64,000 nt of DNA from Udaeobacter sp963805485 (GCA_963805485.1 CAWDUN010000004.1:496001-560000); one strand, 5' to 3'. Counted from the first letter of the stretch, positions 53,071 through 62,111 are shown. Notes: generated by a model not told the origin, from the sequence alone. Translations and numbers: made by a program.

Positions 53071-53166
53071 ATGCCAGACATTCCATCTCCGCCGAGACCA
53101 ACTCCGCCTCCTCCTGTGCCTCCACCGGAACCCCTGCCGCCTAATCCGTCGGCTACGCTGCCCTAA
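53071..53166 (+). CDS. Possible 31-aa proline-rich peptide
   Basis: An ATG preceded by gagagagg opens MPDIPSPPRPTPPPPVPPPE and then PLPPNPSATLP before a TAA. Sixteen of 31 residues are Pro. It follows the secreted protein gene by 26 bases. The composition and Shine-Dalgarno favour translation, but it is too short to trust from one sequence. Confidence 0.35.
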   Translation: MPDIPSPPRPTPPPPVPPPEPLPPNPSATLP

Positions 53167-53175
53167 GCCCGGAGC

Positions 53176-53258
53176 GTCATCCTGAGCGAAGGCGGAGGAT
53201 CCTGTCTAATTATCTCTTAGTTTCGCTGCGGGATTCCTCGACTTCGCTCGGAATGACA
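53176..53258. repeat. Dispersed palindromic repeat, family A
   Basis: gtcatcctgagcgaaggcgg at the left and cttcgctcggaatgaca at the right. It fills the convergent gap before the esterase gene. Confidence 0.78.
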
Positions 53259-53270
53259 GCGACAAAAAAA

Positions 53271-54074
53271 TCATTTCCGCGCAGGAAACAAAAACCGTAG
53301 CGCCGGTTCGACCCTCGTTGCCCAAGCTGCTTCGCTGTGATCGCTGTGGTCAGCTTCCATATACAGAAGGTCCTTGCCCGGTTTCCAGCCTTTCTCCACT
53401 AGTCGTTTGCACGCCTCACGAGTCTGCTCCCAGCCCGGCTCGGCTGTGCCAGTATCGACCCAAATTTTCAGCGGCGGCTTTCGTTTGATAGAATCGACGA
53501 GCCGGTAAATAGCGAAATCATCCCACCAGATGGAGGGCGACATCACCATGAGCCGACGGAATACGTTCGGGTTTAAAATTCCAATCGCGAGTGTCACAAG
53601 TCCGCCCAGGGAGGATCCGCCGAGGCCAGTGAATTCCGGATCAGGCTTGGTCCGATATTTTCGATCGATATACGGTTTGAGTTCTTCAATGAGAAAGCTT
53701 GCATAGAGACGCGCCAGACCGCGGCTGCGTTTTTTTCGTCTTCCCTTTGCTTCGATCACTCCTGGCGTAGGCGTATATTCATGGACCCGGTCTTCGCCGA
53801 TATTTGCGACTGCAACGATAATCACGGGCTCGATAATTTTAGTGCGGATGAGGCGTTCGGCCGTCTCATCGACGCCCCATTCCACGCCGCCAAAGGAAGT
53901 CGCTGCGTCGAAGACATTCTGTCCGTCGTGCAAATACAAAACGGGATAATTTGTTCTTGAAAATCGGCGGTAACCCGGCGGCAAATACACCCAAATATCG
54001 CGCCGGTTTCCAAGAATTCCGGATCCAAACGCGCGGTGCAATTTAATGTTCCCCGTCAACGTGTGTTTGCCCAT
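53271..54074 (-). CDS. Esterase of the Fes/IroE-like alpha/beta-hydrolase family
   Basis: A 267-aa protein. VYLPPGYRRFSRTNYPVLYL and LHDGQNVFDAATSFGG start the fold, GLGGSSLGGLVTLAI is the nucleophile elbow with the catalytic Ser, WVDTGTAEP carries the Asp region, and HSDHSEAAWA holds the C-terminal His. Relatives hydrolyse enterobactin esters or other carboxyl esters. There is no signal peptide; the start is at 54074. The 54075-54235 stretch upstream has no gene. Confidence 0.82.
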   Translation of the reverse strand: MGKHTLTGNIKLHRAFGSGILGNRRDIWVYLPPGYRRFSRTNYPVLYLHDGQNVFDAATSFGGVEWGVDETAERLIRTKIIEPVIIVAVANIGEDRVHEYTPTPGVIEAKGRRKKRSRGLARLYASFLIEELKPYIDRKYRTKPDPEFTGLGGSSLGGLVTLAIGILNPNVFRRLMVMSPSIWWDDFAIYRLVDSIKRKPPLKIWVDTGTAEPGWEQTREACKRLVEKGWKPGKDLLYMEADHSDHSEAAWATRVEPALRFLFPARK

Positions 54075-54235
54075 CGAACCGCAACGCTTCGTTGAAAAAG
54101 AAACTTAGCGCAAGCGTCATGGTTCGCTGCGCTGCGAATCCGCTTCCCGGGCTTGCCATTCTCCGGCGGCGCAGGCAAGATGGTCGCGCTACTTCAAGTA
54201 AATGAACGTCACCCTAAATCCCGGCGGTTCGCTTC

Positions 54236-54328
54236 GTCATCCCGAGCGAAGCCGAGGGATCCTGTAGGGTGATCGTTCGGTTGCTCCGCGGGATTCCTCG
54301 ACTACGCTTCGCTCCGCTCGGAATGACA
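54236..54328. repeat. Dispersed palindromic repeat, family A
   Basis: gtcatcccgagcgaagccgag at the left and gcttcgctccgctcggaatgaca at the right. It lies upstream of ubiX, eight bases before its ATG, so it may affect the ubiX ribosome binding site. Confidence 0.78.
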
Positions 54329-54336
54329 CAAATAAT

Positions 54337-54915
54337 ATGAAACTGGTGATCGCCGCCACTGGTGCAAGCGGATCGATCTATCTGCAACGCTTGCTTGAGC
54401 AAATCGATTGCGCGGCGCACGAGGTGCATTTGGTTATGAGCGCGTACGCGCGAGAGGTTGCAAAGCAGGAGCTGGATGATTTCAAAATTCCTACGGAAGT
54501 TTCGCACCATTCTGAAAGTGACATGAACGTGCCATTTGTGAGTGGCTCGGCGCGTTTTGACGCGATGGTGATCGTCCCTTGTTCGATGGCCACTCTGGGG
54601 CGAATCGCTTCCGGGTCCAGCGACAGTGTCCTCTTGCGAGCGGCCGATGTGTTTTTAAAGGAACGACGGAAACTGATTCTAGTACCCCGAGAAACACCCT
54701 GGAATTTGATTCATGCCCGTAATGTCGTGACTTTGCTTGAAGCTGGCGCGATTGTCCTTCCTGCGGTTCCCTCGTTCTATAGTCGTCCCGATTCTCTCAC
54801 CGCCGTCGTCGACACAGTAGTTTGGCGCATCCTGGACCAAATTGGATTGCCCAGCCAGGGTGCATATCGCTGGGGTGAAAAGCCGTCCGCGAAAATGTCG
54901 CGCAAGAAAAGTTGA
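54337..54915 (+). CDS. ubiX: Flavin prenyltransferase UbiX
   Basis: A 192-aa enzyme making prenylated FMN for UbiD-type decarboxylases. LVIAATGASGSIYLQRLL is the N-terminal flavin loop and VPCSMATLGRIASGSSDSVL the central signature, with PRETPWNLIHARN and VPSFYSRPDS completing the site. A UbiD gene is not present here. Its stop overlaps the start of the next gene. Confidence 0.92.
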   Translation: MKLVIAATGASGSIYLQRLLEQIDCAAHEVHLVMSAYAREVAKQELDDFKIPTEVSHHSESDMNVPFVSGSARFDAMVIVPCSMATLGRIASGSSDSVLLRAADVFLKERRKLILVPRETPWNLIHARNVVTLLEAGAIVLPAVPSFYSRPDSLTAVVDTVVWRILDQIGLPSQGAYRWGEKPSAKMSRKKS

Positions 54916-55556
54916 AGATCGAAGGCAGGCTTGCGCGATGGCTGATCGCGTTCGGAGTTTGTTTCTTGCGGCTCTGGGAGCGTACGCTGCGTTATCAGGT
55001 TGACGATCGCGCGTGCATCCTCGGAAAACCCGTAATGGAAAATTACATCGGCGCGATCTGGCACAACCGCTTGCTAATTTTCCCCTTGGTTTTGCGACGT
55101 TTTTTCCCAAATCGTCCCGGAGCGGCGCTGATCAGCGCCAGCCGCGACGGCGATCTGCTGACGGATGCCATTCACCGTTTCGGGTACGAGGTGATTCGGG
55201 GCTCCAGCTCGCGGCTCGGCGCGAGCGCAATTCTTCGACTTACGGAGATGCTTGCGTCAGGACGCGACGTGGTGATCACGCCTGATGGCCCACGCGGCCC
55301 GGCTTACGATCTTGGGCCCGGGATTGTTTTTCTCGCGCAAAAATCAGGTGCGTCGGTGTTGCCGATGAATCTGGAATATTCGCGCTGCTGGCGCTTGGAA
55401 AGCTGGGATCGCTTCATCGTCCCGCAACCATTTTCCAAAGTGCGCGTGGTGATCAGTAGACCTCTTCGCGTCAAGGCGACGAGTTCACCCGACGAATTTG
55501 AGGCCGAACGCTTGCGCGTGCAGGAGACGATGATGTCACTGGTTGAAATGCGCTGA
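54912..55556 (+). CDS. DUF374 lysophospholipid acyltransferase-like protein
   Basis: A 214-aa protein, translationally coupled to ubiX through a TTG start at 54912. IGAIWHNRLLIFPLVLRRFF has the H-N motif, SASRDGDLLTDAIHRFGYEV follows, and VITPDGPRGPAYDLGPGIVF is the DUF374 hallmark. The family is related to LpxL/PlsC acyltransferases and may act on lipid A or a lysolipid. No membrane helix is certain. Confidence 0.82.
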   Translation: MKIEGRLARWLIAFGVCFLRLWERTLRYQVDDRACILGKPVMENYIGAIWHNRLLIFPLVLRRFFPNRPGAALISASRDGDLLTDAIHRFGYEVIRGSSSRLGASAILRLTEMLASGRDVVITPDGPRGPAYDLGPGIVFLAQKSGASVLPMNLEYSRCWRLESWDRFIVPQPFSKVRVVISRPLRVKATSSPDEFEAERLRVQETMMSLVEMR

Positions 55557-55562
55557 GTCTTG

Positions 55563-55657
55563 GTCATCCTGAGCGAAGCGGAGCGAAGTCGAAGGATCCC
55601 GGTGAATTGTGCTTTTGGTTTTTGCAACGGGATTCCTCGACTCCGCTCGGAATGACA
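55563..55657. repeat. Dispersed palindromic repeat, family A
   Basis: gtcatcctgagcgaagcggag at the left and ctccgctcggaatgaca at the right, with gcgggattcctcgac-like inner arms. It sits between the DUF374 gene and folD. Confidence 0.78.
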
Positions 55658-55666
55658 AGAACAACT

Positions 55667-56572
55667 ATGCCAAAACTTATCGATGGCCGCGCTGTCGCGG
55701 AGAAGGTTTACGGTGATCTTCGCCGTGATATCGCGGAACTGAAAGCCAAGGGCGTAACGCCAGGTCTTGCCGTAGTTCTCGTCGGAGATAATCCAGCTTC
55801 GCGCGCCTACGTGCGTTCAAAAGACAAAATGTGCCGCGAGCTTGGCTTGCATTCCGTGAAACTGGAGCTGCCCGCTTTAACCACGCAGACTGAACTGCTG
55901 GCCCGCGTCGAAGAACTCAACCGCGATCCGACCATTCACGGCATTCTTGTTCAGTCGCCGCCGCCTGAGCACATCGACGAAGAGGCAATCGTGCGCGCGC
56001 TCGACCCGCGGAAAGACGTTGACGGATTTCACCCGGAAAATGTCGCAAAACTTGTGCTCGAGGACGCGAGCGGGTTTGTGCCGTGCACACCGCTTGGCGT
56101 GCAACGCTTGCTTTTGGAATCCGACATCGCGATTAACGGCGCTCACGTTGTGGTCCTCGGCCGTAGCATGATTGTTGGTAAGCCTTTGGCACTACTGCTG
56201 ATGCAGAAAAACAAAAACAGCAACGCGACGGTGACTGTCGTGCATTCGCGCAGCCGCAATCTGGCGGAGATTACGCGTTCGGCTGACATTGTCGTTGCGG
56301 CGATCGGACGGGCAGAATTTCTGAAACCCGATCACATTCGTCAGGGCGCTGTCGTTGTTGATGTGGGAATTAATCGCGTTGAAGATTCCGCAAAGGAGCG
56401 TGGCTACCGTTTAGTCGGCGACGTTTCTTTTGAAGAGGTGTCGAAAAAGGCAAGCGCGATTACACCCGTGCCGGGCGGCGTCGGCCCAATGACCATTGCG
56501 ATGTTGATGGCGAATACTGTTAAAGCGGCGAAACCAGCGTCTCTCGCATCTCGGGATCCGTCGCTTCTGTAG
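55667..56572 (+). CDS. folD: Methylenetetrahydrofolate dehydrogenase/cyclohydrolase FolD
   Basis: A 301-aa bifunctional enzyme. The catalytic Tyr/Lys lie in SRAYVRSKDKMCRELG, and ILVQSPPPEHIDEEAIVRAL, DPRKDVDGFHPENVAKL, VLGRSMIVGKPLALLLM and TPVPGGVGPMTIAMLMANTV are family signatures. It interconverts methylene- and formyl-tetrahydrofolate with NADP. The ATG at 55667 is just downstream of a repeat; a longer frame from 55607 runs through that repeat. Confidence 0.95.
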   Translation: MPKLIDGRAVAEKVYGDLRRDIAELKAKGVTPGLAVVLVGDNPASRAYVRSKDKMCRELGLHSVKLELPALTTQTELLARVEELNRDPTIHGILVQSPPPEHIDEEAIVRALDPRKDVDGFHPENVAKLVLEDASGFVPCTPLGVQRLLLESDIAINGAHVVVLGRSMIVGKPLALLLMQKNKNSNATVTVVHSRSRNLAEITRSADIVVAAIGRAEFLKPDHIRQGAVVVDVGINRVEDSAKERGYRLVGDVSFEEVSKKASAITPVPGGVGPMTIAMLMANTVKAAKPASLASRDPSLL

Positions 56573-56631
56573 GGGAAGCTGACAGCTTCCCCTAAACGCG
56601 CCACGCGGGAAACTGTCAGTTTCCCCTACAG
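56568..56631. terminator. Twin hairpin between folD and the oxidoreductase
   Basis: Outer arms tgtaggggaagctgacag and ctgtcagtttcccctaca pair at 17 of 18 positions. Inside, ggggaagctgacagcttcccc and gggaaactgtcagtttccc are each perfect palindromes with a single-base centre. It overlaps the stop codons of the two convergent genes and would work as a two-way terminator. Confidence 0.65.
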
Positions 56632-57705
56632 TTTTTTAACGATGTTTCCGGTCAAAAACTGCATGATTTCCGGACGAATTCGGGCGGCATGAACGAATAG
56701 CGAGCCGAGTTGCGGCCGCAACACCGCTGCGCGTGCGAGGCGATTAATCCATAAACGTCCGCGATACATTTGGGCGTAAGCGCGGCCAAACTCCCGCAAA
56801 ACCGCGTTCCGATCATCGCCGCGAACAATTTTTGCGACCGCCTTTGCGGCGAGCTCGCCGGAGCGCAGCGCGTAATAAATTCCTTCGCCTGTGAATGGTT
56901 CGACCACGCGCGCAGCGTCACCGATGAAGAAGAGATTTTCATGAGCCGCAGGAACTGGCGACCGCGTTAGCGGCGTGATCGTACGCCAGCTTTGATCCTC
57001 GGGCAGTTGAAATTGGCGTTCCGCCCACCGACGCAATTTCGAAATTGTCGGTGGCATGCCGACGAGGCAGAGATTTAACTGAGTCTCATTTACTGAAGCC
57101 TGGCCCGAATAACCTTCGCGCAGAAATTGTAGAACGATGCGGTTTCCGAAGTCCCGCGGAAGGGGGATATGCGCCTGTAACGCCACGCGTTCCCGCGCAG
57201 AACGCGGCAACAAATTGCGCAAATGCGCCACGGTAGAGTTCCGCCCGTCCGCACCGATTAATATCCGAGCCTGAAAAGAATCGCCGGAAGAAGTTTCGAT
57301 ATCCCAGTGGTCGTTTCTGCTTAACGCGGTCACGGTAGTTTGTTCGTGGACGTTCGCGCCGAGCTCCCGAGCCCGCCTCAAAAGCAGGTCGTCAAAGAGG
57401 CTGCGTTTCACCGAAATCTCGCCGTCGGTGCCCGATGGAAGATCGACAGTCACTCCGCGTCCATCGATCGAGATGAACTCGACCGAACACAGTTTCGAAT
57501 GCGACAAATCCCGCACTCGATCTGCGAGCTCCAGTCGCTCCAGGATGGGCCAGCACGACGGATTCAAACAATCGCCGCACACTTTCTCCCGCGGAAATTT
57601 TTCCCGGTCGAGTACCAGAGATTGCAACCCGGCCATCGCGCAAAATGCGGCGCAGCTTGACCCGGCCGGCCCGCCGCCGACGATTGCCATATCAAATGTT
57701 TCCAT
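56626..57705 (-). CDS. FAD-dependent oxidoreductase, geranylgeranyl reductase-like
   Basis: A 359-aa flavoprotein. The Rossmann start is DMAIVGGGPAGSSCAAFCAM, EKVCGDCLNPSCWPIL follows, GADGRNSTVAHL is a second FAD motif and FIGDAARVVEPFTGEGIYYA the third. These mark the geranylgeranyl reductase/halogenase group. It may saturate isoprenoid chains (menaquinone or lipid tails), but the substrate is unproven. It is convergent with folD. Confidence 0.82.
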   Translation of the reverse strand: METFDMAIVGGGPAGSSCAAFCAMAGLQSLVLDREKFPREKVCGDCLNPSCWPILERLELADRVRDLSHSKLCSVEFISIDGRGVTVDLPSGTDGEISVKRSLFDDLLLRRARELGANVHEQTTVTALSRNDHWDIETSSGDSFQARILIGADGRNSTVAHLRNLLPRSARERVALQAHIPLPRDFGNRIVLQFLREGYSGQASVNETQLNLCLVGMPPTISKLRRWAERQFQLPEDQSWRTITPLTRSPVPAAHENLFFIGDAARVVEPFTGEGIYYALRSGELAAKAVAKIVRGDDRNAVLREFGRAYAQMYRGRLWINRLARAAVLRPQLGSLFVHAARIRPEIMQFLTGNIVKKL

Positions 57706-57719
57706 TCTTATTTGATTCT

Positions 57720-57812
57720 GTCATTCCGAGCGAAGTCGAGGAATCCCGTTGCGTTAGTTTAAGGTTTTGCCGCGGGATCCCTCGACTACGCTTCGCTCCG
57801 CTCGGGATGACA
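57720..57812. repeat. Dispersed palindromic repeat, family A
   Basis: gtcattccgagcgaagtcgagg at the left and gcttcgctccgctcgggatgaca at the right. It lies in the divergent gap between the oxidoreductase and protease genes. Confidence 0.78.
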
Positions 57813-57874
57813 AACGTCATTGGGCATCGAATCAGCGCTGGCGCACTAGTTAATCCGAGAGGACACTAATTCGC

Positions 57875-58948
57875 ATGGGGTGGTCGATCCCAATCTTTCG
57901 TATTGCCGGGATCCAATTGCGGATTCACATCACATTTCTGCTGCTGATCGCGTGGCTCGGATTTGCCTATTATACGCACGGCGGCTCGTCCGCAGCAGTC
58001 GGCGGGGTCTTATTCATTCTGTTGTTGTTCGCGTGCGTTGTGTTGCACGAGTTCGGGCACGCTTTGGCGGGGAAAGCTTTCGGAATCAACACTCCTGACA
58101 TCACGTTGTTGCCCATTGGCGGTGTGGCGCGATTGGAACGCATCCCGGATGAACCGGTGCAGGAACTTGTCATTGCGGCAGCAGGTCCGGCTGTGACCGC
58201 GCTGATCGCGCTCGGTGCATTCATCGGCGGTGGTTCATGGGATTATCCGCCAACCACCGAGACCAGCATTCCTGATCTCCTATTCACAATGAACGTTGTG
58301 TTGCTTCTGTTTAACTTGCTGCCGGCGTTTCCAATGGACGGGGGGCGGGTACTACGCGCACTTCTTGCCACGCATATGAATTATGCGCGGGCCACTCAAG
58401 TCGCCGCTACTGTTGGGCAGGGATTTGCGTTCGTCTTTGGGTTTCTCGGACTGCTCTGGAATCCATTCCTAATCTTCATCGCGCTGTTCGTTTACATCGG
58501 CGCATCGCAAGAAGCAGCGCTGGCGCAAATGAAAGATGTCTCGCGCCGCTTTCCAGTTTCCAGCGCAATGGTGCGCGAGTTCCGCACTCTGGCAGCAGAT
58601 GCGACGCTCGAGGAAGCGGTGGACGCATTGCTTGCGACTTCGCAGCACGATTTTCCAGTCATGGACGAAACCGGCAACGTCGCCGGATTATTAACCCGTC
58701 ACGATCTCATCTCGGCGTTGCGCAAAAACGATCCCGCGCTTCGTGTGGGCGACGTTATGCGGCGCGATATTCCGACGGTCACGACGGGCACACGATTCGA
58801 GGATGCGTTTCGCATTATGCAGGAGTGCGATTGCCCGGCTGTGCCCGTGCTGGATCGCATGAAAAAGCTGGTCGGTTTGCTCACTCCGGAAAACGTCACC
58901 GAATTGATGATGGTGCAATCGGCGATGCCGCAGCGCCGGGTTTTGTGA
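57875..58948 (+). CDS. Site-2-type membrane metalloprotease with CBS pair
   Basis: A 357-aa M50 peptidase. The first zinc motif is VVLHEFGHALAGKAFG (His58-Glu59, His62), and the third ligand is in LLPAFPMDGGRVLRALL. Six hydrophobic segments span residues 15-215. A CBS-domain pair occupies about 225-350 (ALLATSQHDFPVMDETGNVA and QECDCPAVPVLDRMKKLVGL), which usually senses adenine nucleotides. It would cleave a substrate within the membrane; the target is unknown. Confidence 0.88.
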   Translation: MGWSIPIFRIAGIQLRIHITFLLLIAWLGFAYYTHGGSSAAVGGVLFILLLFACVVLHEFGHALAGKAFGINTPDITLLPIGGVARLERIPDEPVQELVIAAAGPAVTALIALGAFIGGGSWDYPPTTETSIPDLLFTMNVVLLLFNLLPAFPMDGGRVLRALLATHMNYARATQVAATVGQGFAFVFGFLGLLWNPFLIFIALFVYIGASQEAALAQMKDVSRRFPVSSAMVREFRTLAADATLEEAVDALLATSQHDFPVMDETGNVAGLLTRHDLISALRKNDPALRVGDVMRRDIPTVTTGTRFEDAFRIMQECDCPAVPVLDRMKKLVGLLTPENVTELMMVQSAMPQRRVL

Positions 58949-58996
58949 ACCGAGGCGGAAGCTGTTAGAAAAGACGCCTCATTATCGAGCTAACGA

Positions 58997-59080
58997 CTGT
59001 AGGGGTCGGCTGTCCTCAGCGGACGATGCGTCGGTTCACGTTGTCCAAAAGCCATGCGCTGAGAACAGCACACACTACAG
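58997..59080. repeat. Imperfect palindrome between the protease and dnaN
   Basis: Left arm ctgtaggggtcggctgtc and tcagcg; right arm cgctgagaacagc and acactacag. The arms pair apart from a few mismatches. It lies in the gap between convergent genes and may be a terminator. A related sequence (gctgtcgtcagcggatgacc) occurs at about 49628. Confidence 0.5.
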
Positions 59081-59111
59081 CACAGAATGTTTTGAGGATC
59101 GATGGCGCGTT

Positions 59112-60209
59112 TCAGGAGCTGATGCGCATCGGCATTATGACGTAGAGGAATGGCGTTTGAATTTTCACCACGCCGGGGCTCATCTCGTCGATCAGATCAA
59201 GAAACACTTCGTCCTCCGTGAGCGCACGCAGCGGCGCCATGAGAAATTCCGGATTGAACGCGATGGAAAGCTCACGGCCTTTATAGGGCACGGCCAGTGA
59301 CTCTTTCGCTTCACCGACTTCAGGCGTATTCGCGGTGATATCGAGATTGTTCTTGCTGAAATTCAGCTTCACCGAGTGCGACTTGTCGCTGGCCAAAAGC
59401 GAAACGCGCCGCAGTGAATTTAAAAACATTTCGCGCTCGAGTTTCACGCGTTCTTTGGCCTCGCCTGGAATCACCTGGCGATAGTTCGGGTAATTGCCTT
59501 CGATCAGTTTGGAGACGAGCAGCGTCTTATTGAGATCGAATGCAATCTGCCCATTGCCCATGCTCACTTTCACGTCGCCGTCATCCGTAAGCAGACGCTG
59601 CAATTCCGTGACTGCTTTGGTCGGGATAATCAGGTCCGCTTCGTGGCTTCGTGGAAATTCGAGTTCAATTTCCGCCATGGCGAGGCGCCGCCCGTCGGTC
59701 GCTACCAGCGTTAGTTTGTTGTCCTTGAAACTGAACAGGACCCCGTTAAGGACGTAACGGGTTTCATCGGTGGAAATCGCGTAAGAGGTTTTGCGCAAAC
59801 CGTCGCGCAAATCTTTCTGCCGAATCGTGACGACTTTCGCATCTTCGAATTTAGGCAGCGGCGGAAATTCGTCCTCTGGAAGACCGAGAATCTTAAAGAA
59901 GCTTTGGCCGCTACGGATGGACGCAGCATTTTTTCCGTCGATGTCGATCTGAATCTCGCTCGACGGCAGTTCGCGAATGATGTTGAAAACGCGCCGAGCC
60001 GGGAGTGTCGTCGCTCCTGCTTTATCCACGTGCGCCTCGCAAGTGCCGCGCACGCCAACGTCCAGATCGGTGGTCGTCAGGTGCAATTCGGACTCGTTAG
60101 CTTGTAGCAAAACGTTGGACAGAATAGGCAGCGTGGTGCGGGTGCTGACTACGTTTTGCACCTGTTGCAGTGCTTCGAGCAGTTTTTCCTTGGTAACGCT
60201 AAATTTCAT
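59112..60209 (-). CDS. dnaN: DNA polymerase III subunit beta (sliding clamp)
   Basis: A 365-aa clamp protein with three like domains. LLEALQQVQNVVSTRTTLPI at the start, VATDGRRLAMAEIELEFPRS in the middle and TPFLYVIMPMRISS at the end are DnaN landmarks; the C-terminal MPMR is the clamp signature. It lies downstream of dnaA on the same strand with a 100-base gap. Confidence 0.95.
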   Translation of the reverse strand: MKFSVTKEKLLEALQQVQNVVSTRTTLPILSNVLLQANESELHLTTTDLDVGVRGTCEAHVDKAGATTLPARRVFNIIRELPSSEIQIDIDGKNAASIRSGQSFFKILGLPEDEFPPLPKFEDAKVVTIRQKDLRDGLRKTSYAISTDETRYVLNGVLFSFKDNKLTLVATDGRRLAMAEIELEFPRSHEADLIIPTKAVTELQRLLTDDGDVKVSMGNGQIAFDLNKTLLVSKLIEGNYPNYRQVIPGEAKERVKLEREMFLNSLRRVSLLASDKSHSVKLNFSKNNLDITANTPEVGEAKESLAVPYKGRELSIAFNPEFLMAPLRALTEDEVFLDLIDEMSPGVVKIQTPFLYVIMPMRISS

Positions 60210-60309
60210 GGTGACCAGAAAGCAGGCCTAAGATGTAAAGCTTTCGATTTTATTCGGCAACCGCAATCTCTCAATCTGTGGCTCTTGTAGACGTGCACGC
60301 GCTGCGGCC

Positions 60310-61671
60310 TTACCGCTGAAGGGAGCTGTCGATGTACGAGATCGTCTGGCGAATGTTGTCCTGCTCGGCTATTCGTTTCTTCACCAGCTTGCAGGCGTGC
60401 AGCACAGTTCCATGGTCGCGCCCGCCAAACGCGTCGCCGATTTCATTCAAGGATGCTTTCGTGAGTTCGCGCGCCAGATACATCGCCACCTGTCGCGGAA
60501 AGGCGATGCTGGCCGGGCGCCGCTTGCTCGTCATATCGGCAAGACGCACGTCGAAGTGTTCGGCTACGCGCCGCTGAATTTGTTCGATGGTGATCGATTG
60601 CCGGCCTTCTTCCTGCAGAATGTCCTTTAGCAAATGCTCTACCGTTTCATTGGTCAGTTCCCTGCCACTGAGCGAAGCAAAGGAAGCGACACGCATCAGC
60701 GCCCCCTCCAGACGACGCACGTTTGTTCGGATACGGGTGGCCAGAAATTGAAAAACGTCTTCATGCAATTTGATCTGCATGGCGTCGGCCTTTTTCCGCA
60801 GAATGGCGAGCCGCGTTTCGATGGCGGGCGGCTGGAGCTCGGCGGTTAGCCCCCATTCAAACCGAGATACCAGGCGGTGCTCCAGATTCGCGATTTCCGA
60901 AGCAGGCCGGTCACTGGACAGCACAATCTGTTTATGTCCGTCAAAGAGCGTGTTGAACGTGTGGAAAAATTCCTCCTGCGATCGCTCCTTGCCGCCGAGA
61001 AATTGAATATCGTCAATCAAAAGAAGGTCGGCCTGCCGATAGCGCTTCCGGAATTTGACCAGATTACTGTGCTGGATCGCGTCAATGAATTCGTTGATGA
61101 ACAGCTCACTCGAGACGTAGAGCACTTTCATGTTCTTTCTTTTCGCCCAGACGAATTGGCCGATGGCTTGCATGAGATGCGTCTTGCCCAGGCCGACGCC
61201 GCCGTAAACGAAGAGCGGATTGTAGGTGCGCGCCGGCGCCTGCGCGACCGCGAGGCTGGCTGCGTGCGCGATTTCGTTATTCGGGCCGACGACGAAGCAT
61301 TCGAATGTGTTTCGCGGATTGAGTCCCGGAACAGTTGTGCCCGGCCGCGCATCCACTTGAGGCGCAGGCAACACTTCCTTGGCTGTGGCCGAATCTTCCG
61401 CAGATGTTGGCGCGCCAGCCGCCGACGGGCCGCAAAACTTTACCAAACGCGGACCGCCAAAGGTGACGACGATCGCATTCTGCAATGCCGGCATGTAATT
61501 ACTCTCAATCCAAAGCTGGTAAATGTTGTTTGGAACCGTAAGCGTGATCGATTTGTCCTTCGCCTCCAGCAACTCGACGCTAGAAAACCAGCGTTGAAAA
61601 CTATCCGCACTAATCTGTGGCTTGAGAGCGGCCGATAATCGGTGCCATAGCTGCGCGCATTTCTTGTCCAT
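60310..61671 (-). CDS. dnaA: Chromosomal replication initiator DnaA
   Basis: A 453-aa AAA+ initiator. Domain I begins KKCAQLWHRLSAALKPQISA. NPLFVYGGVGLGKTHLMQAI has the Walker A motif, LLLIDDIQFLGGKERSQEEF the Walker B, and SSDRPASEIANLEHRLVSRF the arginine finger region. The C-terminal DNA-binding signature is GDAFGGRDHGTVLHACKLVKK. The ATG at 61671 starts domain I; the frame upstream to 61725 is unconserved. It starts the dnaA-dnaN pair. Confidence 0.95.
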   Translation of the reverse strand: MDKKCAQLWHRLSAALKPQISADSFQRWFSSVELLEAKDKSITLTVPNNIYQLWIESNYMPALQNAIVVTFGGPRLVKFCGPSAAGAPTSAEDSATAKEVLPAPQVDARPGTTVPGLNPRNTFECFVVGPNNEIAHAASLAVAQAPARTYNPLFVYGGVGLGKTHLMQAIGQFVWAKRKNMKVLYVSSELFINEFIDAIQHSNLVKFRKRYRQADLLLIDDIQFLGGKERSQEEFFHTFNTLFDGHKQIVLSSDRPASEIANLEHRLVSRFEWGLTAELQPPAIETRLAILRKKADAMQIKLHEDVFQFLATRIRTNVRRLEGALMRVASFASLSGRELTNETVEHLLKDILQEEGRQSITIEQIQRRVAEHFDVRLADMTSKRRPASIAFPRQVAMYLARELTKASLNEIGDAFGGRDHGTVLHACKLVKKRIAEQDNIRQTISYIDSSLQR

Positions 61672-62075
61672 AGAGAAGTTGTTAACAGTGTTACAGAAAC
61701 GCCACATGGGCCTGCAGCGTAGCAAATCGCCCGCAACACCCGGCGAGGAACCGAGCTGTTCCGGAGTACGATTCGGAGATCAAGAGTCGAAAAAAAATGA
61801 CAAAAAGACGCAAATACGAGGGAAAACGGCTTTGGCGATCATCTGATGTGTGTTTATGACGGCGCTCCCACGCACGTTCAATCAATCCTTCTGGCGGGGA
61901 GCTTTCGCTGTGGTTCATCATTGGATTCGAAATTTTTCAAACATGTTCACAACTTATTCACACGCGCCTTGCGGTCGTCCTCGCCAGCGGGCTTGAGACT
62001 AGAAATCAGTTGCAAAAGCGACAAGAAAAAAATGAATTTTATTTTCAATTATGGAGAAAAAATTTCCTTGACGGG
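61672..62075. other. oriC: Putative replication origin region
   Basis: The 400-base gap upstream of dnaA has a consensus DnaA box, TTATTCACA (61954-61962, plus strand), with a near neighbour tgttcacaa (61944-61952) that matches less well, and an AT-rich stretch at 62017-62065 (gacaagaaaaaaatg, ttttattttcaattatgg) that could unwind. Only one box is convincing, so this is a candidate. It contains no evident gene. Confidence 0.5.
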
Positions 62076-62111
62076 GAAAATGAAGCGCGCGTGTCGTTGC
62101 GGAAACAAGAA

